Shown one piece after another: positions 55,435-64,000 of a stretch of DNA of 64,000 nucleotides. The position numbers and the translations under genes were made by a program. The DNA is from UBA4582 sp002389265 (lineage in GTDB: Bacteria > Pseudomonadota > Gammaproteobacteria > Pseudomonadales > Azotimanducaceae), in NCBI GenBank assembly GCA_943788825.1, contig CALSRT010000002.1, forward strand, positions 558,001 to 622,000, in the 5' to 3' direction. The notes under the pieces were generated by a model. The model was not told the DNA's origin and did not search any database. It was given only the letters and a program-made list of their open reading frames with translations. Numbering within the stretch: position 1 is the stretch's first letter; every line of letters starts with the position of its first letter.

Positions 55435-55796
55435 AATAGTGGCCGTATTGTGATTCGTGGGTAAAACACGTCCGCTTCTGCTGCTTGGTCCAAAGCCACT
55501 TTGACGTCAGAGTCGGTGCTTCGGTGTACGGCTGCTGCATGTGGTTTAGAGTTTTTGTGCTAGAAATCATCGCGGCAGGGTACCACAGCCGGCATTGGTA
55601 AGTTAGCGGCGTTTGGGTCACGATTGAAGCTTGGATACATTAAAAGTGTGGAACTCCTACCGATTTTCAAGCTTGGGGGTGAGCGACTTTTCAGGACAGG
55701 GATAGCGATCGATTGTGCAAAAAAGCTAATAGCGAAGACTATCCTGGCTCTTTGGTATCCGTTTAACATTCAAGCGGAGTCAATGCTCGCTTGTGC
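55435..55796. other. Gap with no recognisable gene
   Basis: A 362-base gap upstream of the hydrolase/AlkB pair and downstream of the TonB receptor. It should hold the pair's promoter and the receptor's terminator. I see no repeat or domain-bearing ORF. Confidence 0.45.
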
Positions 55797-58017
55797 TTAG
55801 AAGTTGAATCTAACACCTACCGTTACGGTGCGGTCTTTGTTTGGGCGGGCACCATAGGGCTGACGGCCGAGGATGTCTTCCTCGCTAGTCAGGTTTTCTA
55901 CTCGGGCATAGACATTCAACGCACGATTGAACTGGTAGTTTGCTGAGATATCGACCGTAAACGTGTCATCGGTTTTCTCGAAGGCGCCGCAAGACGCTCG
56001 CACACAGACCTCGTCCACATAGTTGCCGCTAACATAGGCCGCCCAATTGTTCTTCTCAAAACCTACAGAGACAAGAAACTGATTTTCGGGCAGGTAGGGT
56101 AATGGGTCGCCCTTGCTAACGGAACCAAAGAAATCCGTATCGGCAATGTCGCTGTCGAATTCGCCATGGATCAAGGTGTAGCTTAGGGATACCGGAATTT
56201 TGTAGCTGCTACCCCCGCGCCAGGTTCGCACGGACTAACAATTCCAGGCCCGTGACCGTTGCAGCGTCGCCGTTGAAGGCGTCGCCAATCGTGCAGTCGG
56301 ACCCGGATGAGGCGGTACATTCACCCAGTATATTGTCGTAATCGCTCATGAAGCCGATGAGTTCGGTGGACAGGGCGTCGTTCTGGTAGCGGAAGCCTAG
56401 CTCATAGTTAATGGCTGTCTCTTCATTGACGTTGGGCGAGTTGCTGGGCGCTGTAAAGCCCTTGTGCGCCCCGCCTAGCACTGACAAAGAGTCATTCACC
56501 TGGTAGAGAATGCCCAGCCCAGGGAGGAAGACCTGGGTGTCGTTCTGGCGCGCGTCGCGAAAAGTTCTTAGCGCCCCGCCGGCAAAGCGTGTGCGCTTCT
56601 GTTTGATATTTTCATAACGCAGGCCGGGTGATAGTGTCCAGTCGCCTAGCTGGATATTGTCATGAATATGGATAGCCAACGCTCGGGCTTCCTGAACTCG
56701 ATTGCCGGCATTGCCTAGAATGCCAAAATCATCGAGAGCGAGTGCGCCATTGCTTTGACTATAGTTGCTGTTGCGCTCCAATCGGTCTTCCTCGTCTTCG
56801 TGCAGGCGAATGCCGAATTCCAGATCGTGTGCACTATTGCCTATCATACCGTTCCAGTTAAGACCGACTTGGACGCCGCGCGAAAAGTATTCGCGATTAT
56901 TCGAGCGCAGCTGGATACTGCCGGAAGCAGTGTCGCTGCTGCCGTCCAGTATGGATTGAAGTTGATCTGGATTAAGGCCGCCTAGGGTCGTGCCGCTATT
57001 AATAGCTTGAATCACATCAGCCCAGCTGGTTCGGTCGAAGTCTTCGGCGTTGCTGCTGCCATCAAAATCAATACCCTCAGTCTTGAGCCAGTCACGTTGA
57101 TGCTCGTTGTTATAGGCAGTGACAGACACATCGAGAGAGTCGCTGATATAGTAGCTGTAGCGGAGAATCTGTTGCTCGTGCTCGGTTTTGATATTGTCCC
57201 GCGCGGAGAGACCGTAGCGCCGAAATGCATTATTGTCGAAGTCTCGGTCGGTGAGGCCGAGGTAGCTCTGATTCGAACTCTGCTCTGTAGACTGCAGCTT
57301 CAATTCGATCCCATGTGCGGAGTTGCTCGGTGCGTAGCTAAGCTTGATTGTGTAATCCTCTACATCGAGACCCGTGTTATTATTGCTTCGGTCGATGTCT
57401 TGAAAGCCATCGGACAGCCACTGGTGTGTCTCCAACAGATAGCCAAAACCTGATTCGCTTCTGCCGCCATAGGTAGCATGAACGCGGTAGGTAGAATCCT
57501 CGCCGGTCTCAGTGATGATATTGCCCGACATCTCTGTGGGGATCGGTGTAGACACCATGTTGAGGGCGCCGCCAATAGTGTAGGGTCCTTGGGTAATCGC
57601 AGCGGGCCCCTTAACGACTTCGATCGCGCTCAGTCTGCCCACGGTTGGAAAATAATAGGCCGAAGGCGCGGAGTAGGGCGCGGGTGCGATAAGCACATTG
57701 TCTTCTAACAGTGTGATGCGACCGCTGCGTTCCGTCGCCACGCCACGGATGCCGATGTTCGGTCTAAGCCCATAGCCGTCTTCAATTTGAATGGAGACAC
57801 CTGGCACTTCACGCGCGATGCGCTGGATGTCGCTGTAGGCAAACTGTGCCAGTTTGTCTGAGCCGATATAGTGGGCAGAACCGGCGAGTCGCAGTGCCTG
57901 CTCGCGGCTGCCGATGATGGTGACTTCCTCGATGCTGTTGTCTCGTTCCTGCCCATACACTAACGAGGTGCTTAACGCTGAGATCGCCAGAGTAAGTAGT
58001 AATGTAGCGTGCTTCAT
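55797..58017 (-). pseudogene. TonB-dependent receptor with a frame break in a G run
   Basis: A receptor of about 740 residues in two frames. The first (58017 to 56209, 602 codons) has a signal peptide (MKHATLLLTLAISALSTSLV), the plug (VPGVSIQIEDGYGLRPNIGI, IEVVKGPAAITQG) and most of the barrel. A stop follows a G5 run at 56212-56216. The other frame continues seamlessly (RG-GSSYKIPVSLSYT) to NLTSEEDILGRQPYG and the terminal VTVGVRFNF. Removing one G rejoins them. The plug resembles FecA-type siderophore receptors. A Fur-box-like site lies upstream. Either a recent mutation, phase variation or sequencing error. Confidence 0.88.
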
Positions 58018-58063
58018 TGAGCTATCCTGGATACTGCCAGTTCTTAGTGAAACGAATCTTATT

Positions 58064-58082
58064 CTAAACGATAATCATTATC
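58064..58082. promoter_or_regulatory. Fur-box-like site upstream of the TonB receptor
   Basis: CTAAACGATAATCATTATC matches the 19-base Fur consensus at 15 positions, including the whole GATAATCATTATC half. It lies 47 bases upstream of the receptor ATG. It predicts iron repression of the receptor by Fur. Confidence 0.75.
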
Positions 58083-58263
58083 AATTGCATTTAATACCCG
58101 TCCGAACTTTTTCTTGATTGGGGGGCTGTGGGGCAGCGCTACCCTAAAGGTGGGGTCTAACTCGCTCAAGTGAGAGATTTTGCTGGGGCTGCGCCAGTAA
58201 ACAGATGAGCTTTAGGTTTTGGGCGAGCCCGTCGAGGGATGCTGCGTTAGATGGAATGTGGAA

Positions 58264-58302
58264 TGGGGTCGGCGCAAAAACTGAGTTTGCTCCGGCCCCA
58301 TT
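58264..58302. repeat. REP-like hairpin after the acyl-CoA ligase gene
   Basis: GGGGTCGGCGCAAA and TTTGCTCCGGCCCC pair around a 7-base loop (12 of 14 positions, one wobble). It lies about 27 bases beyond the ligase stop. There is no T-run after it on the minus strand, so it is better called a REP/BIME-like hairpin than a terminator. Its GGGGTCGG start recalls the ends of the 210-bp elements. Confidence 0.6.
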
Positions 58303-58328
58303 GCTGTTATGGCTGAAGGATTATCGAG

Positions 58329-59882
58329 TTAACGATTGCGGAGCTCTTTTCGAAGAATTTTGCCAGCGGCGCTTTTAGGTATGGCGTCGATCAGCTCGAG
58401 CACACGGATCTGCTTGTAACTCACCAGATTTTCACTGACCAGTGCCTGGATTTCTTCCAGGGTGACTTCATTGTCGGGTGTCACCACGACAAACGCTTTG
58501 GGCACTTCGCCCGCTTCCTCATCGGCAATGCCGATGACCGCAACATCGAGAATTTTCGGGTGCGTGATAAGTAGTGCTTCCAGCTCTGCTGGAGCGACCT
58601 GGAAACCCTTGAACTTGATGAGCTCTTTCATGCGGTCGACGATACTCATGTGGCCGTGTTCATCGATAACGGCAATGTCACCGGTATGCAGCCAGCCGTC
58701 AGCATCAATGGTTTCCGCGGTGGCTTTGGGATTATTCAAATACCCTGTCATGACCTGTGGGCCACGCACCCAGAGCTCGCCGCGGCCGCCAACGGGCTGA
58801 TCTTCTCCCGTGTCCGGGTCGACAATGCGGCTTTCGGTGTTGGAGATGGTCACACCACTGGTGCCGGGGCGATAGTCGCCCTCAACTGTCGAGTGACTCA
58901 CGGGGCTGAGCTCGGTCATGCCAAAGCCTTGGACCACCTCGCAACCGAGTCGTGCAGCGGCCTTGGCGGCGAGTTCTGCACCCAGCGGGGCTGCGCCAGA
59001 AAACACCTGTTTGACAGATGACAGATCGTACTGGTCGACAATGGGCGCGCTCGCCAAACCAATGATGATGGGTGGGACAGCAAAGAAGCGGGTGATCTTC
59101 AGCGCTTGTACCGCCTGTAATGCTTCCACCATATCGAACCGGGGCATGGTGATGGTTGCCACGCCGTTGCTGATCAGGCCGTTCATCAAGACCTGCATGC
59201 CGTAAATATGGAAGAACGGCAGGGCTGCCAGCGCCACCTCGTTTTCCTGATAGCGAATCGCATGGATGCATTGTTCGATGTTCGCCACCAGATTGCGATG
59301 CGACAGCATGACGCCTTTAGGTAAGCCCGTGGTTCCAGACGAGTAGGGCAATACCACCGTGTGCGTGGCTGTATCAACAGGGACCTGCTCGATGGGATCA
59401 CCAAAAACCTCGCGCATGGCGGTCGTGCCGGGCACAGCATCACCGATAATAATAACCTCAGTCACGGCGGTACCTTCGATGGCTTGCAAGGCGGTTGCCG
59501 CGAACATGGGCACCGTAAACAGCATGGTCGCACCGGCATCTTTAAGCTGGTGCATGACCTCTTGCGGACCATAGGTGGGGTTGATGGTGGTGACAGCAGC
59601 GCCGGCGACGGCAACACCGTGGAATACCACAGCGTATTCCGGCAGATTGGGTGCCATAAGACCAACCACCTTGCCCGGGGCGATGCCGCGCGCAGCCAGA
59701 CCACCTGCTAAGGCGTGAATGGCGTTGCTAAGCTCCGCGAAAGTGTAGCTGCTGGTGCCCGCGGCATCCCGAATCGCAACCAAGTCAGCCAGCGCCTCGG
59801 CCTTGCGTAATACATGCGCGGTAATCGTGACAGACGGGATGTCTACATCGGGCAGCGGGCTGGAATGAATAATCATAGGCAT
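58329..59882 (-). CDS. AMP-binding acyl-CoA ligase (4-coumarate-CoA ligase-like)
   Basis: A 517-residue adenylate-forming ligase: P-loop YSSGTTGLPKGVMLSH, A5 GFGMTELSPVSH, hinge WLHTGDIAVIDEHG, FKGFQVAPAELE and C-terminal PKSAAGKILRKEL with the catalytic Lys. The layout is that of 4-coumarate/medium- to long-chain acyl-CoA ligases. The substrate cannot be told. Unlike the ligase in the hemolysin-family operon it keeps the full C-terminal GKILRK motif. It stands alone between the TonB receptor and an MFS gene facing the other way. Confidence 0.93.
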   Translation of the reverse strand: MPMIIHSSPLPDVDIPSVTITAHVLRKAEALADLVAIRDAAGTSSYTFAELSNAIHALAGGLAARGIAPGKVVGLMAPNLPEYAVVFHGVAVAGAAVTTINPTYGPQEVMHQLKDAGATMLFTVPMFAATALQAIEGTAVTEVIIIGDAVPGTTAMREVFGDPIEQVPVDTATHTVVLPYSSGTTGLPKGVMLSHRNLVANIEQCIHAIRYQENEVALAALPFFHIYGMQVLMNGLISNGVATITMPRFDMVEALQAVQALKITRFFAVPPIIIGLASAPIVDQYDLSSVKQVFSGAAPLGAELAAKAAARLGCEVVQGFGMTELSPVSHSTVEGDYRPGTSGVTISNTESRIVDPDTGEDQPVGGRGELWVRGPQVMTGYLNNPKATAETIDADGWLHTGDIAVIDEHGHMSIVDRMKELIKFKGFQVAPAELEALLITHPKILDVAVIGIADEEAGEVPKAFVVVTPDNEVTLEEIQALVSENLVSYKQIRVLELIDAIPKSAAGKILRKELRNR

Positions 59883-60149
59883 AATGCACCTTCAGTTTTT
59901 AGACGCGTGATTCAATCGACTCGTGAGTATATGAAAGATCGAGACACCCATCAATTAGAGATCGGAACACCGCGCCCGGAATACTTGTGTATGGGAGAGA
60001 ATCAGACTGCCTGTCTGCTAGCGTACCGTATAAGGTCGATGCCACGCTCCCTAATCAAGGTCATTCAAAAGATTAGACGCCGCCTCAATATCGGCCTCGT
60101 CCCTGGAGCTGAAGATTGTCGCAGTCAGGTTGAAGCATTGCGTCATTGA

Positions 60150-60207
60150 CTCTGGCGCTTGGTTCTGGAACTAGGCTCTGGCGCTTGGTTCTGGTGCTTG
60201 GCTCTGC
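60150..60207. repeat. 13-bp tandem repeat, about 4.4 copies
   Basis: Units CTCTGGCGCTTGG, TTCTGGAACTAGG, CTCTGGCGCTTGG, TTCTGGTGCTTGG and a partial CTCTGC follow in phase, so a 26-base double unit is also visible. It is in the 483-base divergent gap between the ligase and the MFS gene; nothing else is seen in the gap. Confidence 0.9.
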
Positions 60208-60365
60208 CCCCTGAATTTGGTGACAACCATAGCCCTTGGCGCTATATCCCACTAGACTGTGGGCCTTTGTGCCGACAGACTTGATGCTGACAGGCAAGCG
60301 CGCGAAGTGGAATATTGACAGTCAAAGCCAACAATACTGGTCACAGACCATAGAGACATTCATAT

Positions 60366-61814
60366 ATGACAACAGCAACCTCATCCACAGAAGCTGGTGT
60401 GCAGACTAACGTCACGGGCTATGGTACCAAACGGTACCGAACCTATGTGCTCTCCGCACTAACGATTATTTATATTATGAATTTCGTTGACCGCGGTCTG
60501 CTCGCCGTCGTTGGTCCGGATCTTATACCGGAGCTCGGCATTTCCGACACCCAATTCGGCCTGCTTACCGGTTTCGGTTTTGCCCTTCTCTATACCATTG
60601 TGGGTATTCCTCTGGCTCGCTATGCCGATGGGGCTCACCGCGTGTGGATTATGACTGTCTGTGTTGCCCTGTGGTCCTTAATGACGGCGCTCTGTGGGCT
60701 GGCAACCGAGATCACCATTGGCTCTATCACCATCGGCGCGTTCTGGATTTTGCTGATGTGTCGTGTCGGCGTCGGTATTGGCGAGGCGGGCTGTACACCA
60801 CCGGCCAACTCTTTGATCGCTGACTATTTCGCGCCGCGCGATAGGTCTCAGGCGCTGGGCGTCTACGCCATGGGCGTAACACTTGGCACGATGTTCGCCA
60901 ATCTTATCGGTGGTTGGGTGACTGATACGTACGACTGGCGAACCGCTTTTTTTGTAGTCGGCCTGCCAGGCCTGATGATTGCCGTCATTTTCAAATTAAC
61001 GGTCAAAGAGCCGCCGCGTGGTTACACAGATCCAGTTGCAAAGGGCTCCAAGGAAAAAGTCGAGCTGCGCGAAGCAATCCGTGAGCTAACGACCAAGCCG
61101 GCTTTCTGGTTAATGACAGCTGGCGCTACCGTGGCGGCTTTCTGTGGTTACGGAATTTCCTCGTTTCAGTCAATCTTTCTGGTTCGAGCTCACGAAATTT
61201 CCACCGGTGAGGCCGCCATGTGGATCAACGCGCCAGTGTCATTGTCATCCGCTATCGGTACCTTCGCCACAGGCTGGCTAGCAACAAAGCTTTACAAAAA
61301 ACACCCGGGTGCCATCGCGTGGGTGCCAGGCATAGGTTTGGCGTTGTCGATCCCATTCTATATTGTTGCTTTCACCACACAGAGTCTGCTACTTGCTGCC
61401 GCCTGTCTGATGATCGGCGGTTTCGTGAAGTACGGCTACCTCGCCGCCCAGTACACTATTGGCCAGGGTGTTGTGAGCATGCGTGTGCGAGCAATGGCCA
61501 CCGCTGTATTACTGTTTGTCGTCAATCTCATCGGCTACGGATTTGGGCCCTTGTTCATCGGCGCAATTTCGGACATATTCTTTGTCAGTGGCATCGCTGA
61601 GTTTGGCGTGGCAACGGAGGAACTGGCGCGAAATCAATGTCATCCAGCCGCCATAGCCGGGTTGAGCGACAGTCTGCAAAATGTCTGTGGTGCGGTTTAC
61701 TCGCAGAGTCTGCAGTCGGCGATGGTCATTATGGCGGCCTTGTACGGTGCCAGTTCGCTGTTCTTCCTGCTGACCTGGCGTCGACTTGATAAGGATATGG
61801 TAGACAGAAACTAA
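60366..61814 (+). CDS. MFS transporter, spinster-like
   Basis: A 482-residue twelve-helix carrier of the same subfamily as the damaged MFS gene at 51.6 kb. It has MNFVDRGLLAVVGPDLIPEL opening, GVGIGEAGCTPPANSLIADY, LGTMFANLIGGWVTD and QYTIGQGVVSMRVRAMAT. It is intact and is the reference that exposes the frame breaks in its paralogue. Substrates of bacterial spinster-like carriers are mostly unknown. It runs convergently toward the next MFS gene. Confidence 0.92.
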   Translation: MTTATSSTEAGVQTNVTGYGTKRYRTYVLSALTIIYIMNFVDRGLLAVVGPDLIPELGISDTQFGLLTGFGFALLYTIVGIPLARYADGAHRVWIMTVCVALWSLMTALCGLATEITIGSITIGAFWILLMCRVGVGIGEAGCTPPANSLIADYFAPRDRSQALGVYAMGVTLGTMFANLIGGWVTDTYDWRTAFFVVGLPGLMIAVIFKLTVKEPPRGYTDPVAKGSKEKVELREAIRELTTKPAFWLMTAGATVAAFCGYGISSFQSIFLVRAHEISTGEAAMWINAPVSLSSAIGTFATGWLATKLYKKHPGAIAWVPGIGLALSIPFYIVAFTTQSLLLAAACLMIGGFVKYGYLAAQYTIGQGVVSMRVRAMATAVLLFVVNLIGYGFGPLFIGAISDIFFVSGIAEFGVATEELARNQCHPAAIAGLSDSLQNVCGAVYSQSLQSAMVIMAALYGASSLFFLLTWRRLDKDMVDRN

Positions 61815-61840
61815 CCCCTGTTCCTCGCATGCCAACCGGG

Positions 61841-61888
61841 CTAGTCGGGGACGCCTAGTCGGGGACGCCTAGTCGGGGACGCCTAGTC
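61841..61888. repeat. 14-bp tandem repeat, 3.4 copies
   Basis: CTAGTCGGGGACGC is repeated three times exactly (61841-61882) and then begins again (CTAGTC). It fills the 68-base gap between two convergent MFS genes, the last partial copy overlapping the 3' end of the downstream one. Confidence 0.95.
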
Positions 61889-63118
61889 TGATCGGAATTC
61901 CCGGATGGGTTTCCAGAACCACCAGATCATGGCAGTTGCCGTAATCGATATCACGCCACCCAATAACATCGTGTTGTTAGCGCCAATGGCGCCGGCCCAG
62001 GCACCTACCCAGATGGTGCCAATATTGTTGGCGGTTTGAGCGGCCAGAATCATCAGGGCGTAAGCACGCCCGCGCATATGATCCGGTGTGGTGAGCATCA
62101 CGGTTGTTGCCCTGACCGCGACTGTGACGGCGTCTGCTGCGCCCAGCAAACCTATCATCAACAAACCCATCCAGAGTGAGTTGGCGAGACCAAAGCCGAA
62201 CAAAATGAATCCGTAGGCGAAGGAAGCGTAGAGCACCAGCATGCCCTTGGCTTTGTAAGTCACAAACAGCAGAGCAACGAATGACCCTAGTATAGCCCCG
62301 GCTGAATTGGCGGCGCCCAGCATGCCTGTGGCGCTAGCGCCTCCGGCAAATAGACCGAGGGCCAATACGGGCAAAATTTCTCGGTAGAAGGATGCTGTCG
62401 TAATACCAATGTCTAGCAGAAAAAGCCCTGGCAAGATCGGGTGTTTTGAGACGTAGCTGAAACCAGCTTTGGTTTGCTGAATTTGTGAAGGCTTCACCTC
62501 GCTGTGATCATGCCCCGCTGCTATGCCCTCGGCTTTGACGAAAAGGGGGAGCATTGCGGCGACACTGCCGATGATTGCCGCAGTCAGGAAAACCTCGGTT
62601 GAACCGAAGTTGACCGCGACAAATGCAAACAGTAGCGGACCGGCGATCGCGGCGGCATTGGATGATGCAGTATCAGTTGAGACCGCCAGCATCAAATCAA
62701 ATTTTGGGACAACGATAGGCACAATGGCCGCCCGAGCCGGGCTCGCGAGCATGTGGGTGCCAGCCATAACCGCGATGCCAAGATAGACAAAAAGTGGGGT
62801 GAGGGCGTCTTGATATTCCAGCACACCAAGCACCGTCATTACCAGTGTGGTTGTGCCGTAGGCATACGCCATGAGTTTTTTGCGATCCATACGATCAGCA
62901 AGATTCCCGGCCCACAACGTCACTGGAATCTGAACGACGAGCTGAACCACGCCGATTAACCCGACCAGGTATGCAGACCCGGTTTCATCTAACAACCATT
63001 GGGCTGTGCCGAGGATACGCATCCAACTGAGGATCGACCCCATAATGAGGATGACCCATAGAGCTCGATAATCCGCATAAAGGAATGCGCCCCAGGGTTT
63101 AGATTTTGCGGTGCTCAA
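61883..63118 (-). CDS. MFS transporter, EntS/DHA3-like
   Basis: A 411-residue MFS carrier of the enterobactin-exporter/DHA3 type. GNLADRMDRKKLMAYAYGTT is motif A with the following helix; PARAAIVPIVV and GMLGAANSAGAILGSF are typical of the subgroup. About twelve helices. Such proteins export siderophores or drugs. The gene lies upstream of no obvious partner; a 13-bp-like repeat and 100 bases separate it from the methyltransferase gene. Confidence 0.9.
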   Translation of the reverse strand: MSTAKSKPWGAFLYADYRALWVILIMGSILSWMRILGTAQWLLDETGSAYLVGLIGVVQLVVQIPVTLWAGNLADRMDRKKLMAYAYGTTTLVMTVLGVLEYQDALTPLFVYLGIAVMAGTHMLASPARAAIVPIVVPKFDLMLAVSTDTASSNAAAIAGPLLFAFVAVNFGSTEVFLTAAIIGSVAAMLPLFVKAEGIAAGHDHSEVKPSQIQQTKAGFSYVSKHPILPGLFLLDIGITTASFYREILPVLALGLFAGGASATGMLGAANSAGAILGSFVALLFVTYKAKGMLVLYASFAYGFILFGFGLANSLWMGLLMIGLLGAADAVTVAVRATTVMLTTPDHMRGRAYALMILAAQTANNIGTIWVGAWAGAIGANNTMLLGGVISITATAMIWWFWKPIREFRSD

Positions 63119-63211
63119 TGAGGTTGCCTGGTTTACTAGCGAAGGCGAATGCTACCACTTGATCGGTATCAAGAGGTAGTTGTGCGCTTTAGATAGAGGG
63201 CCACGATAGGG

Positions 63212-63240
63212 GGGCGCTTGGTCCTGGCACTTGGTCCCGA
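63212..63240. repeat. Short repeat related to the 60.15 kb array
   Basis: GGGCGCTTGGTCCTGGCACTTGG, followed by TCCCG, contains two units (GGCGCTTGGTCCT and GGCACTTGGTCCC) close to the 13-bp unit at 60150. It lies 22 bases past the stop of the methyltransferase gene. Confidence 0.6.
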
Positions 63241-63261
63241 GCCCCCGGTTTGTCTCGGGTG

Positions 63262-63987
63262 TTATGGCTTTCGGAATTTCAAAGTCCAGCGATCAGTGTT
63301 GCCGGAAACACTGCGGCGACCCACCTCATAGATCAGCGCATCATCAAGTTTGTGGTGCAGAGTTGAAAAATCTACGAACTCGAACCCAGCAGCTTGAATT
63401 TCCTTAATCGCCAATATGGGGTCAAAACGGCGGCGGTTTTCACTATTGGGTGCTTCCATATGTCGAGCGGTATGATCAACGACTGCGTAAATGCCACCCT
63501 TCTTCAGGGCATCGAATGCGAGTTCATTCATCGCGGCCCGGCCTTCCTCGCCAAAATTATGATAATTGCGAAAGGTCACAACCATGTCCGCGCGCTTGAC
63601 GCCAAGACCTTTTTTCGGTGAATCCAGGCTGTAATTGCGTGAACCCTCTTCTCGATACAGGCGACCATCTTCGGCGACGATATTCATCTTTTCAAAGCCA
63701 GGCTTGTCACTGAGTTGCTCTTTTACACGAGTGGTACTAAGGGCCGCGTAATACTTTCCCTTCTCCGCCAGGGTGGGAGCGAGTAGTTTTGTGTACCAAC
63801 CGCCACCCGGCACCAGTTCAACGACGGTCATATCATCACGCAGACCAAAGAAGGCCAAAGTTTCAATAGGTTGTCGATTCTTGTCCCGGAAAATTTCCGC
63901 TTCGGTGCGAATATCACTCTTTAGAGCAGCTTCAAGTTTGGCTTTGGTCGCAGCGAACTTATCGCCATGATTATCAGCGTGACTCAT
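63262..63987 (-). CDS. SAM-dependent methyltransferase (COG4798-like), probably cut by the window edge
   Basis: At least 241 residues. FFGLRDDMTVVELVPGGGWY is the SAM-binding motif I region, TFRNYHNFGEEG and YAVVDHTARHMEAP are hallmarks of the COG4798 group. ATG 63987 gives a possible start, but the frame is open to the edge (PFTS-MSHADN) and members usually have a signal peptide, so the real start may lie beyond the window with cleavage near SHA-DN. Substrate unknown. Confidence 0.82.
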   Translation of the reverse strand: MSHADNHGDKFAATKAKLEAALKSDIRTEAEIFRDKNRQPIETLAFFGLRDDMTVVELVPGGGWYTKLLAPTLAEKGKYYAALSTTRVKEQLSDKPGFEKMNIVAEDGRLYREEGSRNYSLDSPKKGLGVKRADMVVTFRNYHNFGEEGRAAMNELAFDALKKGGIYAVVDHTARHMEAPNSENRRRFDPILAIKEIQAAGFEFVDFSTLHHKLDDALIYEVGRRSVSGNTDRWTLKFRKP

Positions 63988-64000
63988 AGAGGTGAAGGGG

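Overview
The window looks like chromosome of a Gram-negative, probably marine, gammaproteobacterium. The reasons are type VI secretion (T6SS) genes, a TonB-dependent receptor behind a Fur-box-like site, E. coli YadGH-type transporter genes, two photolyase-family genes, a sulfatase and many MFS carriers. The taxonomic placement is inference; there is no rRNA or tRNA gene to anchor it.

Layout. 1-3.6 kb: the end of a T6SS core operon (tssF 3' end, tssG) followed by a membrane SpoIIE-type phosphatase-like protein and a STAS-like partner. 4-14 kb: YadGH-like ABC exporter, gamma-glutamyltransferase-family enzyme, alpha/beta hydrolase, MATE exporter, sodium:solute symporter, small membrane protein and an MFS carrier. 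14.1-18 kb: a tightly overlapping operon of response regulator, histidine kinase, cupredoxin-like protein, FTR1-like permease and outer-membrane protein. 18.1-22.5 kb: a second compact operon of thermostable-hemolysin-family protein, AMP-dependent ligase, heme-oxygenase-like diiron enzyme, short-chain dehydrogenase and TPR-like protein, which reads like an uncharacterised small-molecule pathway. 22.8-25.5 kb: small membrane protein, lipoprotein, metallo-beta-lactamase-fold hydrolase and GNAT acetyltransferase. 25.5-35 kb: a T6SS tip/cargo locus, all on the minus strand: DUF2169-pentapeptide fusion, VgrG with a very long C-terminal extension, pentapeptide protein, DUF3540 and PAAR-like DUF4150. 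35.4-42.5 kb: beta-barrel and beta-propeller pair, DUF6122 protein, and two photolyase-family genes with a short DUF2256 gene between them. 42.5-56.2 kb: a damaged region with carotenoid oxygenase, a truncated PhyH gene, a decayed redoxin gene, a frameshifted DJ-1/PfpI gene, an intact sulfatase, a frame-disrupted MFS gene, an AlkB-like oxygenase and a frameshifted TonB receptor. 58-64 kb: acyl-CoA ligase, two MFS carriers and a methyltransferase that probably continues past the window.

Two repeat themes recur. One is a roughly 210-bp element with inverted ends (GGGGTCGGGGTAAAATTTAC outward), present in four copies at 38.4, 42.6, 44.7 and 51.2 kb, often with piled-up partial ends. The other is a set of short tandem repeats with 12-17 bp units in many intergenic gaps and one 6/12-bp array inside the AlkB-like gene. 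Several single-base frame breaks lie between 44 and 56.3 kb; some fall in G runs, so sequencing error must be excluded before they are called pseudogenes.

The best candidates for an undescribed system are the hemolysin-family/ligase/diiron-enzyme/dehydrogenase operon, the neighbouring sensor-controlled FTR1-like operon whose permease lacks both iron-binding REXXE motifs, and the extended VgrG cargo locus.
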